Shown here piece by piece: positions 26,942 through 35,371 of a stretch of 64,000 bases of DNA. Below the pieces are notes generated by a model that saw only the letters and a list, made by a program, of their open reading frames with translations, ran no database searches and was not told where the DNA came from. Positions within the stretch are counted from its first letter, which is position 1, and the number at the start of each line of letters is the position of its first letter. Source of the stretch: CAADGU01 sp035444285 (GTDB lineage Bacteria; Chloroflexota; Anaerolineae; Promineifilales; Promineifilaceae); contig DAOMOK010000025.1 of the NCBI GenBank assembly GCA_035444285.1, positions 1 through 64,000 on the forward strand, given 5' to 3'. The translations under genes were made by a program, and so were the position numbers.

Positions 26942-27554
26942 AGCGATTGGCAGTTCTAATTTGGCGCAGAGTTTCTATCTAACAGGCGGAACCGCTCTGT
27001 CTGCTTTTTATCTACACCACCGCTTTTCAGAAGACCTCGACTTTTTTTCTGCTGATCCCAATGCTGTACGCCTGGTTCGCCCTGAACTGGAAAGAGTCGC
27101 ATCTAACCTCGGGGGACAACTTGAATTCAGCCGCACGTTCAATACCTTTGTTGAATGCTTTATTACTGCTCAGGATGGCGAAATAGTAAAGCTTGATTTT
27201 GCCCAAGATACGCCCTATCGATTGCAGCCGACGCAACTCAATTCTGTATTTGGCGTTCAGCTTGATAGTGCGTTAGATATTGCCGCAAATAAGCTGGCAG
27301 CCTTGTTTGACCGCGCTGCTGAAAAGGATTTCGTGGACATCTTTTTTGTCCACCGCGAATTGATTCAATTCGCTGAGTTGTTGCCGTTGGCGCGTGAAAA
27401 ACAGATGGGCATGGATGATTATTGGCTAGCAATTGCCTTACAGCGTGTCCGCCAGGTTGAAATACTACCGCGCATGATCAAACCGGTAGTCTTGGCTGAT
27501 TTACGAACCTTCTTCTTACAGTTAGCACGGGCGTTAATGGCTAAGGGGGTATAA
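26904..27554 (+). CDS. AbiEii/AbiGii-type nucleotidyltransferase
   Basis: This 216-aa protein has the AbiEii signature: YLTGGTALSAFYLHHRFSEDLDFF with Gly-Gly-Thr at residues 28-30 and Asp44 and Asp46 as metal ligands. It then has LDSALDIAANKLAALFDRAAEKDFVDIFF, where the conserved Lys and Asp complete the active site. AbiE-type toxins transfer nucleotides, in some cases to tRNA, and block growth. The ATG at 26904, behind AGGAACGCT, lies within the end of the partner gene, which gives tight coupling. The SARP regulator follows after 6 nt, an unusual neighbour for a toxin-antitoxin pair. Confidence 0.88.
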   Translation: MEILTPFQNQLLKAIGSSNLAQSFYLTGGTALSAFYLHHRFSEDLDFFSADPNAVRLVRPELERVASNLGGQLEFSRTFNTFVECFITAQDGEIVKLDFAQDTPYRLQPTQLNSVFGVQLDSALDIAANKLAALFDRAAEKDFVDIFFVHRELIQFAELLPLAREKQMGMDDYWLAIALQRVRQVEILPRMIKPVVLADLRTFFLQLARALMAKGV

Positions 27555-27560
27555 GCCCTC

Positions 27561-30500
27561 ATGCTCAAATTCCACTTGCTGGGGCGGCCACAAATTAATC
27601 TGGGCGACCAGCCAGTTACCGACTTTGCCTCGGAAAAAGAGCTGCTGCTGCTCTGTTACCTGGCCTGCAATCCGGGTGAATACAGCCGACCACAGCTGGC
27701 CGGGCTACTGTGGGGGGAGATGCGCGAGGAGCGGGCGCGGGCTAACCTGAGTACGGCCGTATACAACCTGCACCAACTATTACCCACTGCCATCCAGGTC
27801 ACCCGCAAAACGGCCGTTTTCAACCCCACCCAACCCGTCTGGCTGGATACGGCCGTTCTCCAGCAGGCTCTTAACGAAGATGCCGAGAACCTCGAAGCAG
27901 CGGTTGCCCGTTATCGCGGCCCATTTTTAGAAGGCATTTACCCACAGGATGCGCCGGAACTGGAAACATGGTTACAACAGGAGCGAGAACGATGGCGGTT
28001 GTTGGCCCTGACCGCCCTGGATCGCCTGGCTCAACAGCAAAGCCAGGGCGGGGAATGGGAAAAGGCCATCACCACTCTGCGCCGCCTGCTCGACCTGGAA
28101 CCCTGGCGCGAAGAATCCCATCGGGTGCTCATGCGGCTGTTGGCCCGCACCGGCCAGTTCAACGCCGCTTTGGTGCAGTACGAAACCTGCCGCACTCTGC
28201 TTGAGCAAGAGTTAGGCGTGGAACCCATGGCGGAGACAACGGCCGTTTACCACCGCATCCAGACCGCCCGCCAGCGCCCCCAAACACACCATCTGCCCCC
28301 GCAACCCACCCCTCTGGTCGGTCGCGCCGCCGAATTGGGCCGGCTTTTTGTCTGGTTCAATGACCCGTCGCGGCGGCTGATCACCCTGGCCGGGCCGGGT
28401 GGCAGCGGCAAAACGCGGCTGGCCCTGGCCGCCGCCGGCGATCAGGCTTACGCCTTTCTGGATGGCGTCCACTTTGTTCCCCTGGTCGAGGTAACCAACC
28501 ACGCCGGACTGGTACAGGCCATCGCCACCGCGCTGGGGCTGACCCTGACCGCCGGTGAGGAGCAGCCCCAGCTGCTCGACTATCTGCGCCACAAAGAGAT
28601 GCTGCTGTTATTGGACAATGTGGAGCAGGCATTGGCCCCCACCGCCGATCTGGTCTTGACCCTGCTGGAAAATGCGTCCCGGCTGCGCCTGATCGTCACC
28701 TCGCGGGAATATCTGCAACTGCGTTGGGAGACGCGCCTGTCTTTAGGCGGACTGCCTGTTCCCCCCGATGCAGCGGCCGATATGGCTGCCTTTGACGCCG
28801 TGCGCCTGTTTGTGCAGGTGGGGCAGCGGGTGTGTCCCGATTTCAATCTGACGGGGCAGGAAACGGCCGTTGCCGACCTCTGCCGCCTGGTGGAGGGCAT
28901 ACCGCTGGCGCTGGAACTGGCCGCTTCTCTGCTGAACGCCGAAGCCCCCCCCCAACTGCTGGCGCAAATCCGGCAAAGTTTCGACCGGCTGGCGACCACG
29001 ATGCACGACGTGCCCGCCCGCCACCGCAGCCTGCGCGCTGTATTTGACTATTCCTGGGCGCTGCTGGCGGCCGCGCAGCAGGCGGCGCTGCCCCGCCTGG
29101 CGCTGTTTCATGGCGGCTTTACGCCTCAGGCGGCGCTGGCTGTGGCCGCCGCGTCACCGGTGCTGTTGGCGGGTCTGGCCGCTAAATCGCTCATCCACAC
29201 CGAGGCTAACGGCCGTTACAGCCTGCACGAACTCATCCGCCACTATGCCCTGGAGCGGCTGGCCGATGTGCCGCCAGCCACTGCCGCCCACGCCGCCTAT
29301 TTTGCGGCACAGCTACAGCAGGCAGCGCAAACCTTGCATGGCTCAGCGCAAACGGCCGTTGCCCACCAACTGCTGGCCGATTTAGCCAATATCGAGGTGG
29401 GCTGGCAAACGGGAATTGCTGCCGCAGATGAAGATTTGCTGCGGGCAATGGCCCCCGGATTGGCCCGTTTTTATGTGGTAGCGGGTTTGTTTCAGGCAGG
29501 CGAGGCCGCTTTTGGTGCAGCCCTGGTCAGTCTCGCGACTCCGGCTTTACAGGTGTACCACGCCATGTTTTTGTTGGAACGGCAGGAATATGAGGCAGCG
29601 GCAACGGCCGTTGCCGCTGCCTCTGCCGGCCTGTCAGATCCCGTTCTGGTGGCCCAGGCGTATCTCATTACCGCCGCCACTTCTTTGCGTCAGGGAGATG
29701 TGGCCGCAGCCCACGGCGCGCTCACACAGGCGCTGGCCACGGCTGAAAAGGCCCAAATTCCCTGGCTAGAGGCGCAGGCGTGGCGTTTGTTTGGGCAGGT
29801 GAGTGAGCGCACAGGCGCGTATGCCCAGGCAGAAGAGGCGCTGCGCCAGGCGTTGGCCATCTACGAGACCAGTGGTGATCCCCTGGAACTGGCGCGTACT
29901 TACCAATCATTGGCCGCTGTGCTCTTTCGGCGCGGTGACAATGTCGGCTCAAAGCAGCTCTTGGAAAAAGCGTTGGCGATACAGCGGCAAGTAGACCCCA
30001 CCGGCTTGAGCAGCGCCCGCGTGTTGGTGGCGCTGGGGACTGTCGCCAGCAACCTGAACCAGGAAGAGCAGGCGGTCGCTTTTTTCCAGCAGTCTCTGGC
30101 TGTTTTTCGGCAGATGGGCGACCGGGCCAATGCGGCGCTGGCGGCTAATATGTTGGGACGCGGAGCGGCCTGGGATTACGACTTCAGCCGGGCGCGAAAT
30201 TATTACACGCAGGCGTTGGCCTGGTATGGGGAGATCGGGCAGCGCAAGGGGGTAGCGGACACGCAGCGTTATCTGGCTGACTTGGCTCTTACTCTGGGGC
30301 AATATGAGGAGGCGCAGGCGCGATTAACGGCCGTTTTAGACACCTATCACGCCATTCAAGATAAACGCAGTGTCGGCACAACTCTGACCCGACTCTCCCT
30401 CCTCCACCATCTTCAGGGCGACGAGCAAACGGCCGCCCAGCAGGCTGAGGCGGCGCTGGCTATCGCCGCCGAAATTGGCAATCCGCTGCTGCGGGCATAT

Positions 30501-30944
30501 GGTCTGAGTTGTTTGGGCCATGCCTGGCGGGGGAAAAAATTGTGGGATCGGGCTACGGCCGTGTACGGCGACGCCATCAACCTCTGGCAAGAATTGGATA
30601 TGACGGGGTTGCAAGCAGAGAATCAGGCGGCGCTGGCAACCGTCCACCACGCGGCCGGGCGGCCGGATAACGCCTGGTCCTTGCTGGAAACGGCCGTGGC
30701 TCACCTGGTCGCCAATCCTCAGCCTGATTGTGACACGCCGGGGCAGTTGTATCTGGACTGTGTTCTCTTGCTGCAAGCGAAAGGGGATGAAGCCCAGGCG
30801 GCCCATCTTTGGCGGCAAGCGATTGCGGTCATCCGCCGGCAGGCCGATGGAATTGACGAGGTGCAAAGCCGGTTGGCTTTTCTGACGGGCATCCAGGTGC
30901 ACCAGCGATTGTTCACTCTCGACCTGGCGCATAATCCTCAATAG
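27561..30944 (+). CDS. SARP/AfsR-type transcriptional regulator, no. 2
   Basis: This 1127-aa regulator has a winged helix (MLKFHLLGRPQINLG to about residue 90), a BTAD domain (about 95-235, DLEPWREESHRVLMRLLARTGQ), an NB-ARC domain with P-loop GPGGSGKT (about 278-285) and LLLDNVEQA near 350, and a PLALELAASLL box. From about residue 570 to the end it has TPR repeats, rich in Ala. It starts 6 nt after the AbiEii-like gene and may share its transcript. The gene is the densest in ACGGCCGT palindromes in the window (at least ten). Targets are not evident. Confidence 0.93.
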   Translation: MLKFHLLGRPQINLGDQPVTDFASEKELLLLCYLACNPGEYSRPQLAGLLWGEMREERARANLSTAVYNLHQLLPTAIQVTRKTAVFNPTQPVWLDTAVLQQALNEDAENLEAAVARYRGPFLEGIYPQDAPELETWLQQERERWRLLALTALDRLAQQQSQGGEWEKAITTLRRLLDLEPWREESHRVLMRLLARTGQFNAALVQYETCRTLLEQELGVEPMAETTAVYHRIQTARQRPQTHHLPPQPTPLVGRAAELGRLFVWFNDPSRRLITLAGPGGSGKTRLALAAAGDQAYAFLDGVHFVPLVEVTNHAGLVQAIATALGLTLTAGEEQPQLLDYLRHKEMLLLLDNVEQALAPTADLVLTLLENASRLRLIVTSREYLQLRWETRLSLGGLPVPPDAAADMAAFDAVRLFVQVGQRVCPDFNLTGQETAVADLCRLVEGIPLALELAASLLNAEAPPQLLAQIRQSFDRLATTMHDVPARHRSLRAVFDYSWALLAAAQQAALPRLALFHGGFTPQAALAVAAASPVLLAGLAAKSLIHTEANGRYSLHELIRHYALERLADVPPATAAHAAYFAAQLQQAAQTLHGSAQTAVAHQLLADLANIEVGWQTGIAAADEDLLRAMAPGLARFYVVAGLFQAGEAAFGAALVSLATPALQVYHAMFLLERQEYEAAATAVAAASAGLSDPVLVAQAYLITAATSLRQGDVAAAHGALTQALATAEKAQIPWLEAQAWRLFGQVSERTGAYAQAEEALRQALAIYETSGDPLELARTYQSLAAVLFRRGDNVGSKQLLEKALAIQRQVDPTGLSSARVLVALGTVASNLNQEEQAVAFFQQSLAVFRQMGDRANAALAANMLGRGAAWDYDFSRARNYYTQALAWYGEIGQRKGVADTQRYLADLALTLGQYEEAQARLTAVLDTYHAIQDKRSVGTTLTRLSLLHHLQGDEQTAAQQAEAALAIAAEIGNPLLRAYGLSCLGHAWRGKKLWDRATAVYGDAINLWQELDMTGLQAENQAALATVHHAAGRPDNAWSLLETAVAHLVANPQPDCDTPGQLYLDCVLLLQAKGDEAQAAHLWRQAIAVIRRQADGIDEVQSRLAFLTGIQVHQRLFTLDLAHNPQ

Positions 30945-31089
30945 CAGGGAGAATGATGCAATGCGCGCCTGCGAGTCGGTCTCACAAATTTTAGGATTTA
31001 TTTGTTGGGAAATTTTCTGTGTTTTCCAGCCTGCTGTCAGGTTCTTGTGTGTTTTCGTTGAAAGGCGGAGGCATCATTTTCTAACCGCT

Positions 31090-32077
31090 CTAGTTTGATA
31101 AATCCTGGTCAATCTCGGCCAGATCAACCAACATTGTTTGGGAAATGCGCCAATTACGGCCGTTTCTTTCTTCATCAGTCACCAGTTTGCTTGCCGTTGT
31201 CTGGACGTCCTTTACCCAGCCACCGCGCGCCATGCCCACGTAAGCAATTTGCCAATGACCTTGCGTAGGGACAACTGCCTCTGTTTTGCGACGCAAGGTA
31301 TCCAGGACAGCACCATCCATTTGCTTAGGCGACCATTTACACTCGCCCAAAACGAGCGTTTTTTCCATTTTATTGATGCCGACGACATCTACTTGTGCCG
31401 TTTTGTCCCAATAGCTGCCCACCTGATCCACCAAAAAAGGCAGCTTACCGACAGCCCCAGCCCGCAGCACCCATTCGCGGCAGAGTTCTTCCCACGTATG
31501 TGTACCAATAAAATCAAGCAGATGTCGTTTGATTTCAGCCAGGGCTGGCTCTTGGATTCCCAGAGCCAATTGTGTTTGGCGTGATGCCAGAAAACGATAA
31601 TAAAAACGGAGATAGGGGTCAGATATATGATAACGGCTTTGACGCGATTGTATGTGAGCCGTTATCGGAATTCGCCGCTCGATAAAACCGGCCGCTTCTA
31701 ATACGCTGAGCTAGCTGGAGACATGGCCTTGCGCTAAACCCGTAAACGTTTTTATCTCTTTTTGCGTCCTGTAGCCATTGGCAATCGCGTTGAAAAGGGC
31801 GATGTAATTATCGGGTTCGCGCACAAAATCTTGCAGCAGCAAACGGGGTTCAGCTTGCATAAGATTATTGGCGGTCAGCAGCTGTTGGCGTATGTTTTCA
31901 GACAACGTGACCGTTTGATCCAGCCGTTCCCAATAAGCCGGAATGCCGCCAAACATGGCATAGATGGCAACTCTTTCAGCCACATCATAATCTGGGAAAT
32001 ACAGCCTACTTGTACCAAAGGGCAGCGGTTGCACGTGCAGTTGCGCGCTGGCACGTCCATATAAAGGCGCCTGATAA
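31090..32077 (-). pseudogene. Archaeal-type ATPase (DUF234 C-terminus), headless and with an in-frame stop
   Basis: The frame reads GYQAPLYGRASAQLHVQPLPFG, DYDVAERVAIYAMFGGIPAYWE, then hits TAG at 31711-31713 (HVSS-stop-LSVLEAAGFIE). It continues in the same frame to a DUF234-type nuclease-like end (VGINKMEKTLVLGECKWS). Homologues have Tyr or a similar residue at the stop. The N-terminal P-loop half is missing: the frame is cut at about 32077, where an IS5-type fragment begins. The gene is clearly dead. The intact family comprises AAA ATPases of unknown, probably defence or mobile-element related, role. Confidence 0.8.
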
Positions 32078-32345
32078 CCTAGGGCGTGTCTGCAAACTCA
32101 TAACCAGATGAGAATCGCAGCAATCACCCACATAGCTCGATAATTTGCTACCCGTTTTTCGTACCGGGTCGCAATGCGGCGGTATTGCTTGAAACGATTG
32201 ATGAGGCGTTCCACCAGATTTCGACGACGATATATTTCCTTGTTGAACGGCCCTTGCAGCTTCATGTTCGTCCTTTTGGCAATCGTGAAGCGAATGCCCT
32301 GCTTCTTTAAGGGGTAAATACGTAATACGGGTAAAAATGGTCCAC
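32078..32345 (-). mobile_element. IS5-family transposase fragment (C-terminal end)
   Basis: From about 32345 to the TGA at 32098 the minus strand reads GIRFTIAKRTNMKLQG, then RRRNLVERLINRFKQYRRIATRYEK, then AMWVIAAILIWL-stop. This is the typical C-terminus of IS5-group DDE transposases, including the conserved R-x3-E-x3-N/L-K helix that carries the third acidic residue. The element end appears to be GGGCGTGTCTGCAAACTC at 32081-32098, directly at the cut in the ATPase gene. The N-terminal two-thirds are gone. Confidence 0.8.
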
Positions 32346-32365
32346 TTTAGGGAAGTGATCAAATC

Positions 32366-32713
32366 TCAACCATAAAAACAAGCATACTCATCAGTTTCCA
32401 CTGCATCAATAAATTCTTCTAGAGTTTTGACTTCAGGCAGAGGATCATAACGATGCCATCTCATGTCGGCTCGGTGCCAAAAGATACGCCATACTTTTTG
32501 CGTCTTGACCCACGTAGTTTTGGCGATGGGGATTTCGATCATTTTCAGAGGGTCACCGAGCCGAGGACGAATTTCAAATATCTCAACATTTTGATTTTTA
32601 ATGAGAAAAGCCAAGTCGACTTGATTGCGCAGGTGCATAGGGGGCCGACGTTTTTCGATTTAGGCATTGACGATTTTTCGATATTGCTCTAATTCTTCTT
32701 GGGTAAACGCCAT
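32366..32713 (-). pseudogene. DUF3024 protein with an in-frame TAA
   Basis: The ATG at 32713 reads MAFTQEELEQYRKIVNA, then TAA (32660-32662), then IEKRRPPMHLRNQVDLAFL and the DUF3024 core IFEIRPRLGDP, KTTWVKTQKVWRIFWHRADMRWH and a YACFYG end. All parts are in one frame and of family length (about 115 residues). Reinitiation at the ATG at 32638 would give an 90-residue product that keeps the core. Function of the family is unknown. It lies in a stretch of decayed genes, so a real nonsense mutation is plausible. Confidence 0.8.
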
Positions 32714-32740
32714 TTCTGTTCCCCTTCAAAAAGGTTTCTA

Positions 32741-33046
32741 TTATGACTTTTGCCAGGCAGCTAACAACTCTGCATCATGCGTCACAAAGTATTTGTACGA
32801 GTTGTAAGATAGCGGCTGATCGAGTTCGGGATTAATCAACTTCCGTACGCTGGCTAAATCAATCCCACGCCGCAAATACTTCAAAATCTCATCTCGGTGT
32901 GCATCCAGCACACGCTCTTTATTGCGACTGCCTTTTGGCCGGCCTAATTTAACTCCTTTGGCCTTTACCGCCGCCAACCCTTGTTTGACCCGCATGGAAA
33001 TGAACTCTCGCTCTGCGGTTCTTTGGGAATTCATGTGGTTGACAGC
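32741..33046 (-). pseudogene. Serine recombinase, C-terminal fragment
   Basis: The reading frame contains EREFISMRVKQGLAAVKAKGVKLGRPKGS followed by a DNA-binding tail to residue AWQKS. This is the hinge and C-terminal part of a resolvase/invertase. The catalytic N-terminal domain is missing, and the frame runs into the left end of the ISL3-type element at about 33050. It is inactive. Confidence 0.75.
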
Positions 33047-33052
33047 ATATAT

Positions 33053-34356
33053 GGGGGTCAAACATATCGTTTGTACCCCTCTAAATCCAGCCAAATGCGC
33101 TGAAACAGCGTACTCACCTTCTTAATACCGTAGCACCGCCTCTTGATTACCTTCACTTTATTGTTCAATCCCTCCACAAAGCCGCTACTGGCCCGACGGA
33201 TAAAGTAGTTGGCGATATAGGCCAAATGATGGCGCAAGCTCTTGATGAAGTCATCAAAACAAGTCAGGCTCGTTCGCTCCACTTTGGCTATCCACTTCAA
33301 CAAACGAGTTTCCGCCTGTTTGCGGCTCAGTTTCATCTCAAAAATCGCTGTCAGTTCCTGGCGTAGGGTGTAGGCCAGATGGAGGTGTGGTGAATGGGTC
33401 AGGAGGCGGCGCAGTTGGGCCTGTTGCCCTTCATCCAGGTCCTCGTGATTGTGCCGTAACAACCAGAGCGCCCCGGTAAAATCGGCTGTGTATGTTGCCG
33501 TGGCTAGCTCCTGTTTCAGACGACGCATCTCCTGTTTACGCAACTGGTCGAAACCGTCCCGATAATGTTGAGCCACATGAAAGCGATCTACCACGATGGC
33601 CGTTCCCTTCATCTCATGGCGGCTGATAAATTCAGCGATAGCCGTCAAGTAGCCTTCCCACATATCGGTGCAGAAGGTATGGATGGTGCGGCGTAGGCGC
33701 GCCGGTATCGTCTCCAAAAAGGCACTCACCATCGTTTTTTTCGCTCCTCCAAGACCGCCAGAATCCGCACTTCCCCATTATCCTGGCAAGCGGTTATCAC
33801 CGCCGCATACTCCTTGCGTCCCTTCTTGAGGGCGATTTCATCTATGCCTACCGTGCCCAAGTTTTCGATTTCTGTCCAATCCACGGCTACCGCTACCTGT
33901 CGCTGAACCGCCCCCAGCACCGCATCATACCCCACCTTCTCTTTCCGGCTGACATCTTCGATGGTGCTGCCAATTAACTGCTTCATCAGATAGCGGTCGT
34001 AGGCTTTCGTGTGCGGACTGCGCGGCTCATACCAGCCCACTACCTGTGTCGTTGTCGGTTCATGCTGACAACTGAGACATTGCCCCCGTTTCGGTCGGAT
34101 GCGGATGGTGCTCTCATATCCCAATATCGGCAGGTGGCGCAACTCGATTTCTGCCCCATGCCCATAGTTGCACTTGATGGCCTGCCCACATATCCCGCAT
34201 GGTGTGGTTTCCAACCGGCTTTCCACCTCAATAATGTATTTGCCGTCCCGCGTGATTTCGGTGCCCATGATATCCACATCGGGTATGTCCAACGGTATGG
34301 TAAGTTTGCCTGACGAATAATGAGTCATCTTTCTCTCCTTGTTGTAAAATGACCCC
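33053..34356. mobile_element. ISL3-family insertion sequence
   Basis: A transposase of the ISL3 family is bracketed by short inverted ends: GGGGGTCA at 33053-33060 and TGACCCC at 34350-34356. Similarity of the ends is limited to about 7-8 bp, and no clear 8-bp target duplication is visible, so the exact borders are provisional. It cut off the head of a resolvase gene on its left. Confidence 0.7.
33058..34328 (-). pseudogene. ISL3 transposase split by a -1 shift at an A7 run
   Basis: The first part (34328 to about 33726) has the zinc-finger N-terminus CGICG..CLSCQH, then VAVDWTEIENLGTVGIDEIALKKGRKEYAAVI with the first catalytic Asp in GIDEIA, up to LEERKKRW-stop. The second part (33732 to 33058) starts in the -1 frame at the same A7 run (GCG-AAA-AAA-ACG-ATG) with SAFLETIPARLR. 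It includes DMWEGY (second Asp) and SGFVEGLNNKVKVIKRRCYG (Glu). Joined, they give one transposase of about 420 residues. ISL3 members are normally one frame, so this is either a homopolymer error or mutation, or programmed frameshifting. Confidence 0.85.
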
Positions 34357-34364
34357 TTTTCTAC

Positions 34365-34388
34365 GGTATACCCATATCTGGGTGTACC
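34365..34388. repeat. 24-bp imperfect palindrome beside the ISL3 element
   Basis: GGTATACCCA-TATC-TGGGTGTACC is an inverted repeat with 9 of 10 arm positions matched, located just outside the right end of the ISL3 element and upstream of the next plus-strand gene. It could be an operator or a remnant of a mobile-element end. Confidence 0.45.
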
Positions 34389-34401
34389 CCCTGTATTCCC
34401 A

Positions 34402-34818
34402 TTGAACCAAAAATTCAGGAGCGAACATGGAAATGGACCTTCAATTATTCAAATCGTCGGGTTGGTCGTTCTCGTTAGCGTGGTTTTATATTTCGCCGTC
34501 TATAAGGAATTGCGCGGCAGAGGGGTAATGCCCGGTCAAAAGAAATTGCTTCAAACAGGGGTCGCGGCACATGCCAAAGTACTCCAGGCGCAACCCACCG
34601 GAAGTTTTTTTGGGACGAAGGGCAATACCCATGAGCTTCAGGAAATTGCGCTTGTGTTGGAAATTCAGCCACCCGATGGCCCAGCTTATTCTGTAAAAAC
34701 AACCCGCGCCGTCCCCACATCAGGCTTTTCAAACCCGTTTAAGGTCGGGCGCGAGTTGGAGGTAAAGGTTGATGCTTCCAACCCCAACAAGATCGCGATT
34801 GTGGGTTTTGATGGGTGA
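34402..34818 (+). CDS. Single-span membrane protein, DUF3592-like
   Basis: The frame encodes one N-terminal membrane segment (IVGLVVLVSVVLYFAVYKEL) followed by a soluble beta-rich domain (LLQTGVAAHAKVLQAQPTG, LEIQPPDGPAYSVKTTRAVPT, FKVGRELEVKVDASNPNKIAIV) of the kind found in DUF3592 proteins. The start is uncertain. In frame there is only a TTG at 34402, whereas a good AGGAGCGAAC-ATG at 34427 lies in another frame. A 1-nt indel in the first ten codons is therefore likely. Confidence 0.6.
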   Translation: MNQKFRSEHGNGPSIIQIVGLVVLVSVVLYFAVYKELRGRGVMPGQKKLLQTGVAAHAKVLQAQPTGSFFGTKGNTHELQEIALVLEIQPPDGPAYSVKTTRAVPTSGFSNPFKVGRELEVKVDASNPNKIAIVGFDG

Positions 34819-34848
34819 TCGGTTGCCTCTTGTTATCAAGAAGGGCTG

Positions 34849-35178
34849 TTAAACGAGAACGCCTTCCAGAACCGGGCCGCGGGTCACGGCCGTATGCGCT
34901 TCCATCACGTCAAACATACGCACATTCACATCATGGACGGTGGGGTCTTCGCCCATTGCTGCCACCATCGGGCTGGCCAGGAAGTTTTGCACGGCCGTTT
35001 CGTCATCAAAAAGGTAAATGCCACCGGCGGCGTTTTCCGCCTCATTGGCCAGCCAGATTTTCCAGCGCAGGCCGGGCGTATCGGCAATCAGTTGGGCGGC
35101 GGGCAACCAGGCCTGCTCCAACTCCGCTCTGGAAACACCGCGAAATTTGAGATTGATCTGCAAAATTTTCTGAGACAT
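34849..35178 (-). CDS. YdhR-type putative mono-oxygenase
   Basis: This 109-aa protein starts MSQKILQINLKFRGVSRAELEQ after AAGGAAACCAAATC. It has the dimeric alpha-beta barrel layout of the YdhR/antibiotic-biosynthesis mono-oxygenase-like group: LRWKIWLANEAENAAGGIYLFDDETAV and MVAAMGEDPTVHDVNVRMFDV. The family is small and cytosolic, and its enzymatic activity is largely unproven. It is convergent with the DUF3592-like gene. Confidence 0.8.
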   Translation of the reverse strand: MSQKILQINLKFRGVSRAELEQAWLPAAQLIADTPGLRWKIWLANEAENAAGGIYLFDDETAVQNFLASPMVAAMGEDPTVHDVNVRMFDVMEAHTAVTRGPVLEGVLV

Positions 35179-35319
35179 GATTTGGTTTCCTTTTGTAGGG
35201 CGATTTGCCAAATCGCCCTACGATAATTTTCGACAGTGTAACGAACGGCCGTCCCGCCATCGTCCCAGAAAGCGTCCCGGTTCGGCCGTATCGGACTAAC
35301 TGGTTTTGGCCTACAATAG

Positions 35320-35353
35320 AGACCTGACAGGTTTTTTGAAACCTGTCAGGTCT
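35320..35353. repeat. Perfect 15-bp-arm palindrome in the leader of regulator no. 3
   Basis: AGACCTGACAGGTTT-TTTG-AAACCTGTCAGGTCT forms a perfect stem with a 4-nt loop. It begins 3 nt after a -10-like TACAAT (35312-35317) and ends 18 nt before the start codon at 35372. A half copy, AAACCTGTCAG, occurs at 39103-39113 just upstream of the LuxR-type regulator. It is either a dispersed REP-type repeat or an operator for these regulators. Confidence 0.8.
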
Positions 35354-35371
35354 GGAGGAATCGGAACAACC

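Noticed and set aside
34427..34525. Alternative start ATGGAAATGG for the DUF3592-like gene
   Set aside because: It has a good ribosome site, but its frame closes after about 30 codons; it is kept only as a hint of a small indel in the real gene.
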